A DNA stretch of 64,000 nt from Lachnospiraceae bacterium (GTDB lineage Bacteria > Bacillota > Clostridia > Lachnospirales > Lachnospiraceae): the NCBI GenBank assembly GCA_022791635.1, contig JAAVZL010000027.1, positions 1-64,000 on the forward strand, in the 5' to 3' direction. The notes below the pieces were generated by a model. The model saw only the letters and a list, made by a program, of their open reading frames with translations. It had not been told where the DNA came from and did no database searches. Of the stretch, positions 26,958 to 35,906 are shown piece after piece (position 1 is the stretch's first letter; the number at the start of each line of letters is the position of its first letter). A program made the position numbers and the translations under genes.

Positions 26958-28553
26958 CTATTTCAGATGCTCCACCGCTGCCCGCTCAATGGCAAGTCCC
27001 TCGGTGTAACGCTCGATAAATGTATCATAGCCTGCCACATCCTTTGCGTCCGGCTCCATCCGTTCGCCCTTCTCACCGGCAAATACCTTCCCGGAGAGGT
27101 ATGCGCCCAGACTCTCACCCTCACTGCGGTTCTTCATATAGGCAGCCAGCAGGGCAATTCCCCAGGCGCCGCCCTCTCCGGCCGTCTCCATGACTACGAC
27201 GGGAACGTTCATAACCGCGGCCACAAACCGCTGTCCCACGCCCTTGGTTTTGAAGAGGCCGCCGTGACCCACGATCTCGTCCACCTGTACGCCCTCTTCC
27301 TTAATGAGGATATCCATTCCTGAGCGCATAGCCCCCAGGGAGGTCATCAGATGCACTCTCATAAAGTTGGCAAGATTGAATTTGCTGTCCGGCTTTCTCA
27401 CGAACAGGGGGCGCCCCTCTTCAAATCCGGTCACATGCTCCCCGGAGAAGTAGTTGTAAGCCAGAAGTCCGCCACACTCCGGATCTCCCTCCAGAGCTTT
27501 CCGGTACAGGGTGCCAAAGAGCTCATTCATGCCTACCTTCATGCCAAAGCTCTCTGCAAATTCCTTAAATAAGCCTACCCAGGCATTCAGATCCGAGGTG
27601 CAGTTATTGGTATGAGCCATTCCCACCAGGCTTCCGTCCGGAGTGGTAACCATATCGATCTCGGAATGCACCTTCTTAAGCTCATGCTCCAGAACGATCA
27701 TGGCAAAGCCGGAGGTTCCGGCGGAGATATTGCCGGTACGCTTGGCTACGCTGTTGGTGGCTACCATGCCCGTACCTGCGTCGCCCTCCGGAGGACATAA
27801 GGGGATACCTGCCTTAAGAGCGCCGGCAGGATCCAGAAGCTTTGCTCCCTCCTCGGTGAGACTTCCGGCAGGCTCGCCTGCGCTTAAGACCTCCGGCAGG
27901 ATGTCCTTAAGCTTCCAGGAATAGTTTTTATCTGCAACCAGAGCGTCAAACTGGTCCAGCATACGTCCGTAGAATTGTCCGGTGGCCGTGTCAATGGGGA
28001 ACATGCCCGAGGCCTCGCCCACGCCCATGGCTCTGCGGCCGGTGAGCTTCCAGTGGATGTAGCCCGCAAGGGTGGTCATGTAGTCAATGCGGGGAAGGTG
28101 ATCCTCCCCATTTAAAATAGCCTGGTACAGATGAGCAATGCTCCACCGCTGAGGAATGTTGTACTGGAAGAGCTCTGTGAGCTCCCCTGAAGCCTGACCG
28201 GTGATGGTATTTCTCCAGGTACGGAAGGGCACCAACTGGTTTCCTTCCCTGTCAAATACCAGATAGCCGTGCATCATGGCGCTGATGCCCATGGAGCCGA
28301 TGGTGGAAAGCTCTGCGCCGTACTGTTTTTTTACATCCTCCTTAAGAGCAGTGTAGCTGCCCTGAAGCCCTTTCCAGACTTCATCAAGGGCGTAGGTCCA
28401 GATGCCGTTCTCAAGCTGATTCTCCCAGTCGTAGCTTCCGGACGCAATGGGCTTGTGGGTCTCGTCAATGAGGACCGCCTTGATCCGGGTGGAGCCCAGC
28501 TCAATTCCCAGGGATGTTTTTCCGTTTTCGATTGCTTCCTTTAAATTGTTCAT
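26958..28553 (-). CDS. FGGY sugar kinase, ribulokinase-like
   Basis: A 531-residue FGGY kinase: N-terminal [15 protein letters not shown] phosphate loop, catalytic Asp in [14 protein letters not shown], and an ATP-site region [14 protein letters not shown]. It is the gene after araA in one direction, so it most likely makes L-ribulose 5-phosphate, the job of AraB. The sequence is not the classic AraB type (no HEAxPF-like stretch), and I withhold the symbol. AGGAGGG precedes the ATG. Confidence 0.78.
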   Translation of the reverse strand: MNNLKEAIENGKTSLGIELGSTRIKAVLIDETHKPIASGSYDWENQLENGIWTYALDEVWKGLQGSYTALKEDVKKQYGAELSTIGSMGISAMMHGYLVFDREGNQLVPFRTWRNTITGQASGELTELFQYNIPQRWSIAHLYQAILNGEDHLPRIDYMTTLAGYIHWKLTGRRAMGVGEASGMFPIDTATGQFYGRMLDQFDALVADKNYSWKLKDILPEVLSAGEPAGSLTEEGAKLLDPAGALKAGIPLCPPEGDAGTGMVATNSVAKRTGNISAGTSGFAMIVLEHELKKVHSEIDMVTTPDGSLVGMAHTNNCTSDLNAWVGLFKEFAESFGMKVGMNELFGTLYRKALEGDPECGGLLAYNYFSGEHVTGFEEGRPLFVRKPDSKFNLANFMRVHLMTSLGAMRSGMDILIKEEGVQVDEIVGHGGLFKTKGVGQRFVAAVMNVPVVVMETAGEGGAWGIALLAAYMKNRSEGESLGAYLSGKVFAGEKGERMEPDAKDVAGYDTFIERYTEGLAIERAAVEHLK

Positions 28554-28566
28554 GTGTAAAACCCTC

Positions 28567-28704
28567 CTATTCCAGTTCCGTAATATCCCATCAGTACACC
28601 CTTGTCTAAATCAATTTTCAGCCGCTTAAAGCTGCGTCTGTAAATTGATTTGTGCACTGATGGGATATCACTGTTTAAAGTCGTTGCGCAATGGCACTAA
28701 AGTA
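28567..28704. repeat. imperfect long hairpin plus short repeat
   Basis: Outer arms ATATCCCATCAGT/ACTGATGGGATAT (28583-28595, 28656-28668) and inner arms AAATCAATTT/AAATTGATTT form a hairpin opening with TTCCAGTTCCG. The same opening starts the tandem repeat at 50158. It ends in GTCGTTGCGCAATGGCACTA, a variant of the short repeat at 15053 and 53162. It lies between araA and the kinase gene. Confidence 0.6.
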
Positions 28705-28705
28705 T

Positions 28706-30193
28706 CTAACGGAAGGCAACGGAATTCCAGAGCATTTCATTCTTAAGGCTGCGGATGGTGGTATCTTTGTCTATGTATACAACCTCGATTCCCATGGCTG
28801 CCGCCCAATCGCCCATCTGCTCGGCAGTCAGGTCGTAAGTAAAGGCCGTATGGTGAGCGCCCCCTGCCAGGATCCACGCCTCTGCTCCGGTTACAAGGCT
28901 TGGCTCCGGTGTCCAGAATGCGGTTGCTACCGGAAGCTTCGGCATGGGTTTTTCTACCTTTTTGCAATCTACCGTATTGATAATGAGGCGGAATCGATTG
29001 CCCAGGTCAATCAGGGATGTGGCAATGGCCTTGCCTGTCTTTGAGGTGAATACCAGACGGGCCGGGTCCTCCCGATCACCCATGGTAAGAGGTGTTACCT
29101 TGATACCGATGGGTCCTTCGGAAATGGTGGGGCATACCTCAAGCATATGGGCCTGAAGAATTCCCTCCTTGCCGGGCACCAGGTTGTAGGTGTAATCCTC
29201 CATAAAGGAGGTTCCCTTGGCGTCCTTCATCCCCTCTGTCATAAGCTTCATCAGGCGTACCATGGCTGCCGTCTTCCAGTCACCCTCAGCACCGAATCCA
29301 TAGCCCTTTTCCATCAGACGCTGAATCGCCAGACCGGGAAGCTGCTTTAAAGCGCCCAGATCGCCGAAATGGGTAACGATGGCCTGATAATTCTTTTCCT
29401 TCAGGAAGCGCTCAAAGCCAAGCTCTATCTGGGCCTGCACAGACACATGCCGCTTGAACTCCTCCGGATCTCTGCCTTCCAATAAGATCTCATATTTATC
29501 ATAATATTCTTCCACCAAAGTGTCAACGTCGGCTTTCTTCGTATCGGCCACATATTCTGCAATTTCATTCACCGGATAGGCGTCAATCTCCCAACCAAAT
29601 TTAATCTGGGCTTCTACCTTGTCTCCCTCGGTGACGGCTACGTTACGCATGTTGTCGGCCACACGCACTACACGGATATGGCTGCTCTCCATGATGCCGA
29701 TGGCAGTACGCATCCAGGACGCAATCCGCTTAATCACGTTCTCGTCTGCCCAGTGTCCCACGATCACCTTGCGCTCAATGCCCATACGGCTTACAATGTG
29801 GCCGTATTCCCGGTCCCCGTGAGCGGACTGATTTTCATTCATAAAATCCATATCAATGGTATCGTAGGGAATCTCCTCGTTAAACTGGGTATGTAAATGC
29901 ATCAGGGGCTTGCGGTATTCCTGAAGGCCCAGGATCCAGGACTTTGCCGGGGAGAAGGTGTGCATCCAGGTAATCACGCCTGCGCATTCCTCGTCTGCAT
30001 TGGCCTCATGGAAGGTCTTGCGGATCAGCTCATTGGTGATGAGGGTGGGCTTCCACACAATCTCGTAGGGGAGCATACCGGACTGATTGAGATGCTCCAC
30101 AATCTTTTTGGAGTGCTCTGCCACATGGGCCAGACACTCATCTCCGTATAAATCCTGGGAACCGGTTGCAAACCAAAACTTGTACTGCTTCAT
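28706..30193 (-). CDS. araA: L-arabinose isomerase
   Basis: A 495-residue enzyme close to the usual 500-residue AraA length, opening with KFWFATGSQDLYGDECL, the family mark. Metal and substrate residues lie in FGAEGDWKTAA, TFMEDY-like FMEDYTYN, and HMLEVCPTI. It converts L-arabinose to L-ribulose in the cytoplasm. AGGAGG precedes the ATG. araR lies just upstream and the kinase gene downstream, so these form the core catabolic operon. No araD epimerase gene is in the window. Confidence 0.93.
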   Translation of the reverse strand: MKQYKFWFATGSQDLYGDECLAHVAEHSKKIVEHLNQSGMLPYEIVWKPTLITNELIRKTFHEANADEECAGVITWMHTFSPAKSWILGLQEYRKPLMHLHTQFNEEIPYDTIDMDFMNENQSAHGDREYGHIVSRMGIERKVIVGHWADENVIKRIASWMRTAIGIMESSHIRVVRVADNMRNVAVTEGDKVEAQIKFGWEIDAYPVNEIAEYVADTKKADVDTLVEEYYDKYEILLEGRDPEEFKRHVSVQAQIELGFERFLKEKNYQAIVTHFGDLGALKQLPGLAIQRLMEKGYGFGAEGDWKTAAMVRLMKLMTEGMKDAKGTSFMEDYTYNLVPGKEGILQAHMLEVCPTISEGPIGIKVTPLTMGDREDPARLVFTSKTGKAIATSLIDLGNRFRLIINTVDCKKVEKPMPKLPVATAFWTPEPSLVTGAEAWILAGGAHHTAFTYDLTAEQMGDWAAAMGIEVVYIDKDTTIRSLKNEMLWNSVAFR

Positions 30194-30291
30194 TTCCTTT
30201 TTACCTCCTAAAATAGTTGAGTTGTTATGTGTGATCCCTGCCGGGTATCAGCCGGACAAGGGCGCTTACGCACGTATTTACCGAGATATAG

Positions 30292-31371
30292 TTACTCTGT
30301 CAGATTTTTTACGGAATTTCGCTCTACCAGATAGGGCTCAAATTCATAGGAAGTACCCGGAAGGTGATTACGGATCATGGAAATCAGCTGCTTAGCGGCT
30401 TTTTCCCCCAGCTTTTCCTTGGGGTGGTGGATGGAGGTTAACCCTACGTCTCCCAGCATAGCCAGATCGGTGTCATCCACACTGACGATGGACACGTCCT
30501 CCGGGACAGATACTCCGTGCCGCTTCCAGATCTCCATCACACGGGAAGCCGTACTGTCGTTGTAGCACATGATTCCGGTGCATTCGCCCAAGCGCTTTCG
30601 GAGCCGCTCCTCCATGCTGTCAAAGTCCAAAGCATCCTCCGTGTCAAACCAGAGAATATTCTGCTCCTCTATGCGGATGCCGCCATCCCGCAACGCCTCC
30701 ACAAAGCCCTGATAGCGGCGGACACCCTGGCCGTCGTCTCTCTTAAAAAATCCGCCTATTTTTCTGTGACCATTTGCCAGAAGGCATTCTGCTGCCAGAC
30801 GCCCGGCCGCCTCATCCTGGAGACAGACCACCGGACAGTCAAGCTCCGGGTAGCGGCTGTTGATAAAAAGAATGGGGATCTCCTTCTCCTGCAATCTGCG
30901 GTAAAGGGGCAGATTGGGATTTGGCAGGGCGCTCTTGGTTGTCTCAATGATGATTCCTCTTAGCTCCTGCTCTAAGAGGGAGGAAAGAACGGCTTCCTCC
31001 TTCCAAATCTGGTTACCGGTAAATGAAATCTGTACCTGAAAGCCCTCTTTGGAGAGAATCTCCTCTATTCCCTGTATGATTTTGGGAAAAATATAATTGT
31101 CCACGTAGGTGGTCACTACGGCAATGCGTTTGCTTTTTTTCTGCCCTTCAGCATCCCGATCCACCACGTAGGTACCGCTTCCCTGACGGCTTCTCACAAA
31201 GCCTTGTCTCTCCAAAAGCTCCAGGGCATTGCGCACGGTCTGGCGGCTTATTTGGAATTGCTCCTGAAGCTCCAGCTCGGAGGGAAGCCTATCGCCCGGC
31301 TGATAGATATTGTTTAAGATATTCTGGCGCAGCTCTTCTGCAAGTATCTTGTATTTTGCCACGGATTCCAA
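30292..31371 (-). CDS. araR: AraR-type arabinose repressor (GntR HTH, LacI ligand domain)
   Basis: A 359-residue chimera: a GntR-family winged HTH (ELQEQFQISRQTVRNALELLERQG near residues 33-56) and a LacI/periplasmic-binding-like ligand domain after residue 80 (RIAVVTTYVDNYIFPKIIQGIEE). This is the AraR layout of Bacillus, where L-arabinose releases DNA. The first in-frame start is TTG 31371; GTG 31362 is also possible. An AT-rich gap upstream carries AraR-like boxes, so it probably represses its own operon with araA and the kinase gene. Confidence 0.87.
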   Translation of the reverse strand: MESVAKYKILAEELRQNILNNIYQPGDRLPSELELQEQFQISRQTVRNALELLERQGFVRSRQGSGTYVVDRDAEGQKKSKRIAVVTTYVDNYIFPKIIQGIEEILSKEGFQVQISFTGNQIWKEEAVLSSLLEQELRGIIIETTKSALPNPNLPLYRRLQEKEIPILFINSRYPELDCPVVCLQDEAAGRLAAECLLANGHRKIGGFFKRDDGQGVRRYQGFVEALRDGGIRIEEQNILWFDTEDALDFDSMEERLRKRLGECTGIMCYNDSTASRVMEIWKRHGVSVPEDVSIVSVDDTDLAMLGDVGLTSIHHPKEKLGEKAAKQLISMIRNHLPGTSYEFEPYLVERNSVKNLTE

Positions 31372-31490
31372 CCATCCTTTCTGCCGGCATGCTGCCCGGC
31401 GGATTCGGAGCTTATGTGTTCTAAAAATTTAATGAAATGTCTGCCTTTGATCTGTGTCTGTCCGGCGGAATTTTTTTATCTCATCCTCAA

Positions 31491-31705
31491 TTATTTGTAT
31501 TTATAAATATTATTTGTATTTATTTTGTCTGTTTTTACTTATTCCAATTTAGTAATCAAAATAATTCTATTCACTATTCACGTAATTTTTCTTTCTATGT
31601 TTTATTTATATCTCTTTTTCAAATAAATGTCAATAACATTTTTGTGATTTGTATGTTTTCTATTTTCTGTTTTCTAAATTTGTATTTATTTATATTAAAT
31701 ACAAA
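31491..31705. promoter_or_regulatory. AT-rich control region with AraR-like boxes
   Basis: The gap upstream of araR (about 31430-31720) is far more AT-rich than its surroundings. It holds ATTTGTATTTATAAAT (31493-31508), which matches the Bacillus AraR box ATTTGTACGTACAAAT at 13 of 16 positions; a 14-base direct repeat TTATTTGTATTTAT at 31491 and 31510; and an inverted repeat TTTGTATTTA/TAAATACAAA at 31679-31705. The araR promoter is expected here, but no single -35/-10 pair stands out. Confidence 0.55.
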
Positions 31706-31764
31706 AAACCGAGCTGATGCCCGGCCGCAGAAGGATCCTGTCTTTCATTTATCTGCTTCAATTG

Positions 31765-32333
31765 TCAATATTCTTTCTTTGATAGTTCCTTTAGCTGTCT
31801 TTTTAATGCTTCAATTTCCGCATCCTTTTCCTCTACCCTCTTTTGCAGCTCCTCGATCATAAGCTTCGCCGTATTCTCATCTAATATCCGCAATGCCTCT
31901 GAGAACATCCCAAGCACTTCCTCCGGCCGTTGTCTCAGCATGGCTATTTCCGTGTAGATTTCTTCCAACCAAGGGTATTCCCTAACCAGGTTCTCTGCTT
32001 CCTCCGGATTCTCGGTAGTCAATAATGACAGCCATGCGGTTTGTTCGCTTCTACCTCTAGGATACGGTGTTTGCCTAAATACGTCAAGGGCTACCAGATA
32101 AAATTCCTGTAACAGCTCCGGAGAAAGTCCGGTATCAAATTTCATTTTTCCATGCTTTGTTTTTGAATTTCCACATTGATAAGAAAACCATCCTCCAGTT
32201 CACCCAGAATATCCATAATCAAAAGTGTATCCCCATCCATCATACTATCCTCATTAGGGAGGATGTGGACCACTTTTACTTCTATGCCGAGTATACTGGA
32301 TACTAAACGTGAAAGGCAGTCAGAATGTACATC
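31765..32333 (-). pseudogene. Rpn-family PD-(D/E)XK nuclease, decayed
   Basis: Two pieces of one gene. The first (32333-32142) reads DVHSDCLSRLVSSILGIEVK and on to LINVEIQK, carrying the nuclease Asp and the E-x-Q of this family, with a stop codon just upstream. The second (32145-31765, 126 residues) reads FDTGLSPELLQEFYLVAL and ends in a coiled coil (EELQKRVEEKDAEIEALKRQ), the usual C terminus. About 150 middle residues are missing, and the two pieces are in different frames, joined at ATGA. The gene is a relic of a recombination-promoting nuclease, often mislabelled transposase. Confidence 0.78.
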
Positions 32334-32387
32334 TTAGTATAGCAGGAAATGTACCCTCCGTGTACAAGGAGAGGGAATAAGACGGAC

Positions 32388-32467
32388 GCCCCCAGGCAGA
32401 AGCATATCCCCACTTTGCTCCGCCATAGGCTAACACGCCCAGTGGGGATATGCTTCTGCCTGGGGGC
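32388..32467. repeat. long perfect hairpin, 27-base arms
   Basis: Arms at 32388-32414 and 32441-32467 are exact complements; the loop is 26 bases. The outer sequence GCCCCCAGGC is shared with the hairpin at 11895. It stands 20 bases after the stop of the FGGY kinase gene, the end of the minus-strand sugar operon, with no T run. Confidence 0.75.
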
Positions 32468-32486
32468 TGACATTTGTAAGTCCTCT

Positions 32487-33965
32487 CTATTTGGTCAGGG
32501 TCCTTAAAACGGCTTCCTTCCAGCCCTGATACCTTTTCTCCCTCTCTGTTTCCTCCATAGAAGGTATGAAGCTTGTTCGCCTGTCATTTTCAAAGAGGGC
32601 CTCTCTCTGGTAGAGGCCTATGGCTAATCCTGCCGCATAGGCTGCTCCGATTCCGGACAGCTCCTCGTCTGCCGGGATGCGCACCGGAATTCTTGTCAGA
32701 TCGCTCTGGAATTGCATTAGATACTGATTTCCGGTGGGACCTCCGTCTACCCTAAGCTCTTCCATGGCAGTTCCTGATTCCTCCTCCATAGCTCGTATCA
32801 CATCTGTGATCTGGTAAGCAATGCTCTCCAGGCCGGCCTTCACAAGCTCGGCCCGCCGGGTGGTCCGGGACATTCCGTAGAATACGGCTCTGGCCTCACT
32901 GTCCCAGTAGGGAGCTCCAAGTCCGGAAAATGCCGGAACCAGATAGGTTTTATCCTGGGAATTTGCCTCTGCTGCCAGCTCTTCCGTCTCTGCCGGGGAA
33001 GAAATCAGTCTCAGCTCATCCTTCATCCAGGTAATAACGGCACCTGTATAGTTAATATTTCCCTCCAGTACATAGCTGACAGTTCCGTCCATGCCCCAGG
33101 CCAGGGAGGTTACTACCCGATTGCTGAATACCGGCTCATTGCCAATATTCATCATTACGGAGGAGCCTGTCCCGTAGGTGGCCTTGGTCATGCCTTTCTT
33201 TAAACAGCCCTGTCCGAAGAGAGCTCCGTGGGAATCGCCCATGACGCTGTGGATGGGAATGGGGTGATCAAGAAAGCCTTCAAAATCCGTCTCGCCGTAG
33301 AAGCCGTTGGAATCCGTTACCTTGGCCAGACAGGAAACCGGAATTCCAAAGAGGCCGCATACCTCCTCATCCCAGGCTAAGGTCCGAATGTTGAACATCT
33401 GAGTCCGGGAGGCATTGGAGTAGTCCGTACGGAATTCCTTGCCACCGGTAAGCTTATACACCAGCCAGCTGTCAATGGTTCCGCAGCACAGCCGGCCGTC
33501 ACGTGCTTTCTCGGCCGCTCCCTCTACATTTTCCAGCACCCAGGCTATCTTGGCCGCGGAAAAATAGGGGGATAGAGGAAGTCCCGTGTGGGAACGCACA
33601 AGCTTTGCCTTTCCCCGGGCCTCTAAGCCCTCGCAGATCCTCGCACCTCTGGCACACTGCCAGACAATCGCATGGTAGACAGGGCGGCCAGTGCTTCGAT
33701 CCCAGACTAGGGCGGTCTCTCTCTGGTTACTGATCCCAAGGGCGCGAATATCCCCCTTGTCAATTCCCGATTTTTCCACCAGAAGCTTTACCGCCTCTAT
33801 GGTGTTGCGGTAAATCTCCTCCGGGTCATGCTCCACCCATCCCTTATCGTCCACCATCTGCCGGTGGGGCAGGTCCGCCCGTTCCAAAAGACGGCCTGCA
33901 TCGTCAAACAACAGGGCCTTTGTCCCCTGGGTGCTCTGATCAATCCCAAGTACATAGTCAGCCAT
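32487..33965 (-). CDS. FGGY kinase, glycerol-kinase-like; candidate apulose kinase
   Basis: A 492-residue FGGY kinase. GIDQSTQGTKALLFD is the phosphate loop; NQRET and PYFSAAKI resemble glycerol kinase. The catalytic loop reads GDSHGALFGQ where glycerol kinase has GDQQ, and IVWQCARGARIC replaces its WQDRRT, so glycerol is unlikely to be the substrate. It starts two bases after the split transketolase genes. In known D-apiose pathways an FGGY kinase phosphorylates apulose before a two-subunit transketolase acts. That role is inferred here; another ketopentose is possible. Confidence 0.75.
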   Translation of the reverse strand: MADYVLGIDQSTQGTKALLFDDAGRLLERADLPHRQMVDDKGWVEHDPEEIYRNTIEAVKLLVEKSGIDKGDIRALGISNQRETALVWDRSTGRPVYHAIVWQCARGARICEGLEARGKAKLVRSHTGLPLSPYFSAAKIAWVLENVEGAAEKARDGRLCCGTIDSWLVYKLTGGKEFRTDYSNASRTQMFNIRTLAWDEEVCGLFGIPVSCLAKVTDSNGFYGETDFEGFLDHPIPIHSVMGDSHGALFGQGCLKKGMTKATYGTGSSVMMNIGNEPVFSNRVVTSLAWGMDGTVSYVLEGNINYTGAVITWMKDELRLISSPAETEELAAEANSQDKTYLVPAFSGLGAPYWDSEARAVFYGMSRTTRRAELVKAGLESIAYQITDVIRAMEEESGTAMEELRVDGGPTGNQYLMQFQSDLTRIPVRIPADEELSGIGAAYAAGLAIGLYQREALFENDRRTSFIPSMEETEREKRYQGWKEAVLRTLTK

Positions 33966-33967
33966 AC

Positions 33968-34897
33968 CTACAGATTCTCCTTCACCGTTTTTGCAATTCC
34001 CTCTGCATTCAAGCCATAGTAATCAAATACTTCCTTAGAGCTTCCCGTGATCACCGACGCATCCGGAAGAGCAAGATTCACCACCTTCTTGGGACACTCT
34101 CTCGCAACCACCTGGCTTACCATAGAGCCAAGCCCCCCGAAGGGAGCGTGCTCTTCTACAGTAACCACCAGCCTTGCATTTCCTGCCGCCCTTACGATTG
34201 CTTCCTGATCCAAAGGCTTTACACAGTACATATCCACCACTGTAGCGCTGATTCCCTCCGCCTTCAAAAGCTCCGCCGCCTTTACGGCCGGACCTACCAT
34301 CTCGCCACAGGCAATGAGCGCCACATCGCTTCCTTCCGCGATGACAGTTGCCCGATCCATCTCAAAGGGACAGCCTCCTTCCGTGTATACATCCTCCACC
34401 GGATTCCTGCCCACCCGAATATAGGCCGGCTTCTCATCCTTTAAGAGAGCCTCCATAAGCTTTGCCGTCTGAAACCGGTCGCTGGGAAGATAAACACGCA
34501 TATTGGGAATCGCAGACATAGCCGCGATATCCTGCGCAGAGTGATGGCTCATACCCAGAGCGCCATAACTAATACCGCCGCTGATGCCGATGAGGGTCAC
34601 ATTGGTATTGGAATAAGCACAGTCTACCTTTGCCTGCTCATAGCTTCTTGTAGACAGAAAACAAGCCGGAGAAGCAGCAAAGGGCTTTTTACCACATTTC
34701 GCAAGTCCGGCGGCGATGCTCACCAGGTTCTGCTCCGCAATTCCCACCTCCACAAACTGCTTGGGATATTCATTGGCAAAGGGCGCTAAGGACGCACTTC
34801 CCCTGGAATCACTGCACAGCACTACAATGTCCTTATCCTCCTTTGCCTTTTCCATCAACACCTCGCAAATCGCCTGCCGGTTCGGTATCTTATTCAT
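33968..34897 (-). CDS. transketolase C-terminal subunit; candidate AptB-like
   Basis: A 309-residue protein covering the pyrimidine-binding and C-terminal domains of transketolase: GIAEQNLVSIAAGLAKCGKKPF, then GALGMSHHSAQDIA, and VTVEEHAPFGGLGS in the last domain. It needs the N-terminal subunit made from the gene that overlaps it by eight bases. Split transketolases transfer two-carbon ketol units with thiamine diphosphate. In the apiose pathway the pair converts apulose 4-phosphate plus glyceraldehyde 3-phosphate to DHAP plus xylulose 5-phosphate. The neighbours fit that reaction, but a standard substrate cannot be ruled out. Confidence 0.85.
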   Translation of the reverse strand: MNKIPNRQAICEVLMEKAKEDKDIVVLCSDSRGSASLAPFANEYPKQFVEVGIAEQNLVSIAAGLAKCGKKPFAASPACFLSTRSYEQAKVDCAYSNTNVTLIGISGGISYGALGMSHHSAQDIAAMSAIPNMRVYLPSDRFQTAKLMEALLKDEKPAYIRVGRNPVEDVYTEGGCPFEMDRATVIAEGSDVALIACGEMVGPAVKAAELLKAEGISATVVDMYCVKPLDQEAIVRAAGNARLVVTVEEHAPFGGLGSMVSQVVARECPKKVVNLALPDASVITGSSKEVFDYYGLNAEGIAKTVKENL

Positions 34898-35720
34898 GAA
34901 GCGCCGCCTCCTTTCTTTCCTCCAAATCCCTCATAATCTGTGCATACTCCTCTGCATTCGGCACCTTATGATGCCAGCCCGCCTTATTTTCCATCACAGA
35001 GGAGCCACAGCCCTTCACCGTATTGGCAATAATCACAGTGGGTGCACCCTTCACAGTCTTCGCCTCGTCAAAAGCTGCCTTCAGCTCCCTGTAGTCATTG
35101 CCGTTCACAGAAATCACATGCCATCCAAAAGCACTCCACCGCTCCTCCTGGCTGTCATGAGCCATAACATCCTCCGTACAGCCGGAAATCTGCAGACGGT
35201 TCCGGTCCACAACAGCACAAAGATTATCAAGCTTGTACTGGTGAGCCGCCATAACCCCCTCCCACACAGAGCCCTCCGCCAGCTCACCGTCACCCATAAC
35301 CGTATAAACCCGGTAGTCTCTCTCATCCATTTTCCCTGCCAAAGCCATCCCTACACACACGGGAAGGCCATGCCCCAAAGAACCCGAATTCATCTCAATA
35401 CCCGGAAGCTTATTATTAGGATGCCCGATAAATTTGCTCCCGAATTTCGAAAACTCCTTAATCACCTGCTCGATAGAAAAGAACCCCTTTTCCGCCAGGA
35501 CCGCATAAAGAGCCTCCACCGAGTGCCCTTTGCTCATGACAAAGCGGTCTCTATCCGGATCATCCACATTCTCCGGACCAATATTCATTTGCTCAAAATA
35601 AAGCTCTACCAAAATGTCCATAACGCTCATATCACCGCCGATGTGCCCGCCCTTGCCTTCCACAATCATGTCAATAACATTTTTTCTGAGCTCATAGGAC
35701 AATGCCTTTAAATTCCGCAT
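34890..35720 (-). CDS. transketolase N-terminal subunit; candidate AptA-like
   Basis: A 276-residue protein with the thiamine-diphosphate domain: GGHIGGDMSVMDIL near residue 24, KGHSVEALYAVL, and the cofactor motif GDGELAEGSVWEG with DRNRLQ about 25 residues later. Half the length of a full transketolase, it must pair with the next gene. AGGAGG precedes the ATG. The start of the partner lies in its last codons, so the two are made together. Confidence 0.87.
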   Translation of the reverse strand: MRNLKALSYELRKNVIDMIVEGKGGHIGGDMSVMDILVELYFEQMNIGPENVDDPDRDRFVMSKGHSVEALYAVLAEKGFFSIEQVIKEFSKFGSKFIGHPNNKLPGIEMNSGSLGHGLPVCVGMALAGKMDERDYRVYTVMGDGELAEGSVWEGVMAAHQYKLDNLCAVVDRNRLQISGCTEDVMAHDSQEERWSAFGWHVISVNGNDYRELKAAFDEAKTVKGAPTVIIANTVKGCGSSVMENKAGWHHKVPNAEEYAQIMRDLEERKEAALHE

Positions 35721-35805
35721 CCTACAAATCCTCCTGATTTTAATCTAATTCACAAACCAATAACAATTGTAAAATCAAAACAGTTCCGCCAGACACCATA
35801 AGATT

Positions 35806-35864
35806 GCCGGCGCAGGGGAGGAGGGCCGCCCCGATCAGGGGCGGCGGTTCTTGCCCGGAGCCTT
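35806..35864 (-). repeat. GC-rich structured element, core copy C
   Basis: On the minus strand this has the core of the element at 11790: AAGGCTCCGGGCAAGAACCG, hairpin CCGCCCC/GGGGCGG, then CCTCCTCCCCTGCGCCGG. The terminal repeats are absent. Against copy A the hairpin differs by a paired change (A-T to G-C), which keeps the stem. It lies between the isomerase and transketolase genes. Confidence 0.65.
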
Positions 35865-35906
35865 CACATCCTTCCACCCCGGCAAAATCATCCCGGCGCC
35901 AAGACG

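Noticed and set aside
31437..31862. A plus-strand frame of 141 codons rich in Phe, Ile and Tyr in the AT-rich gap
   Set aside because: It arises from low-complexity AT-rich DNA, lacks a ribosome site, and overlaps the Rpn relic on the other strand.
31765..32145. A functional short protein or transposase
   Set aside because: The missing nuclease half is readable just upstream in another frame, showing a decayed gene.
32487..33965. Plain glycerol kinase
   Set aside because: Key glycerol-site residues differ (GDSH for GDQQ, QCARG for QDRR), and no glpF or glpD is nearby.
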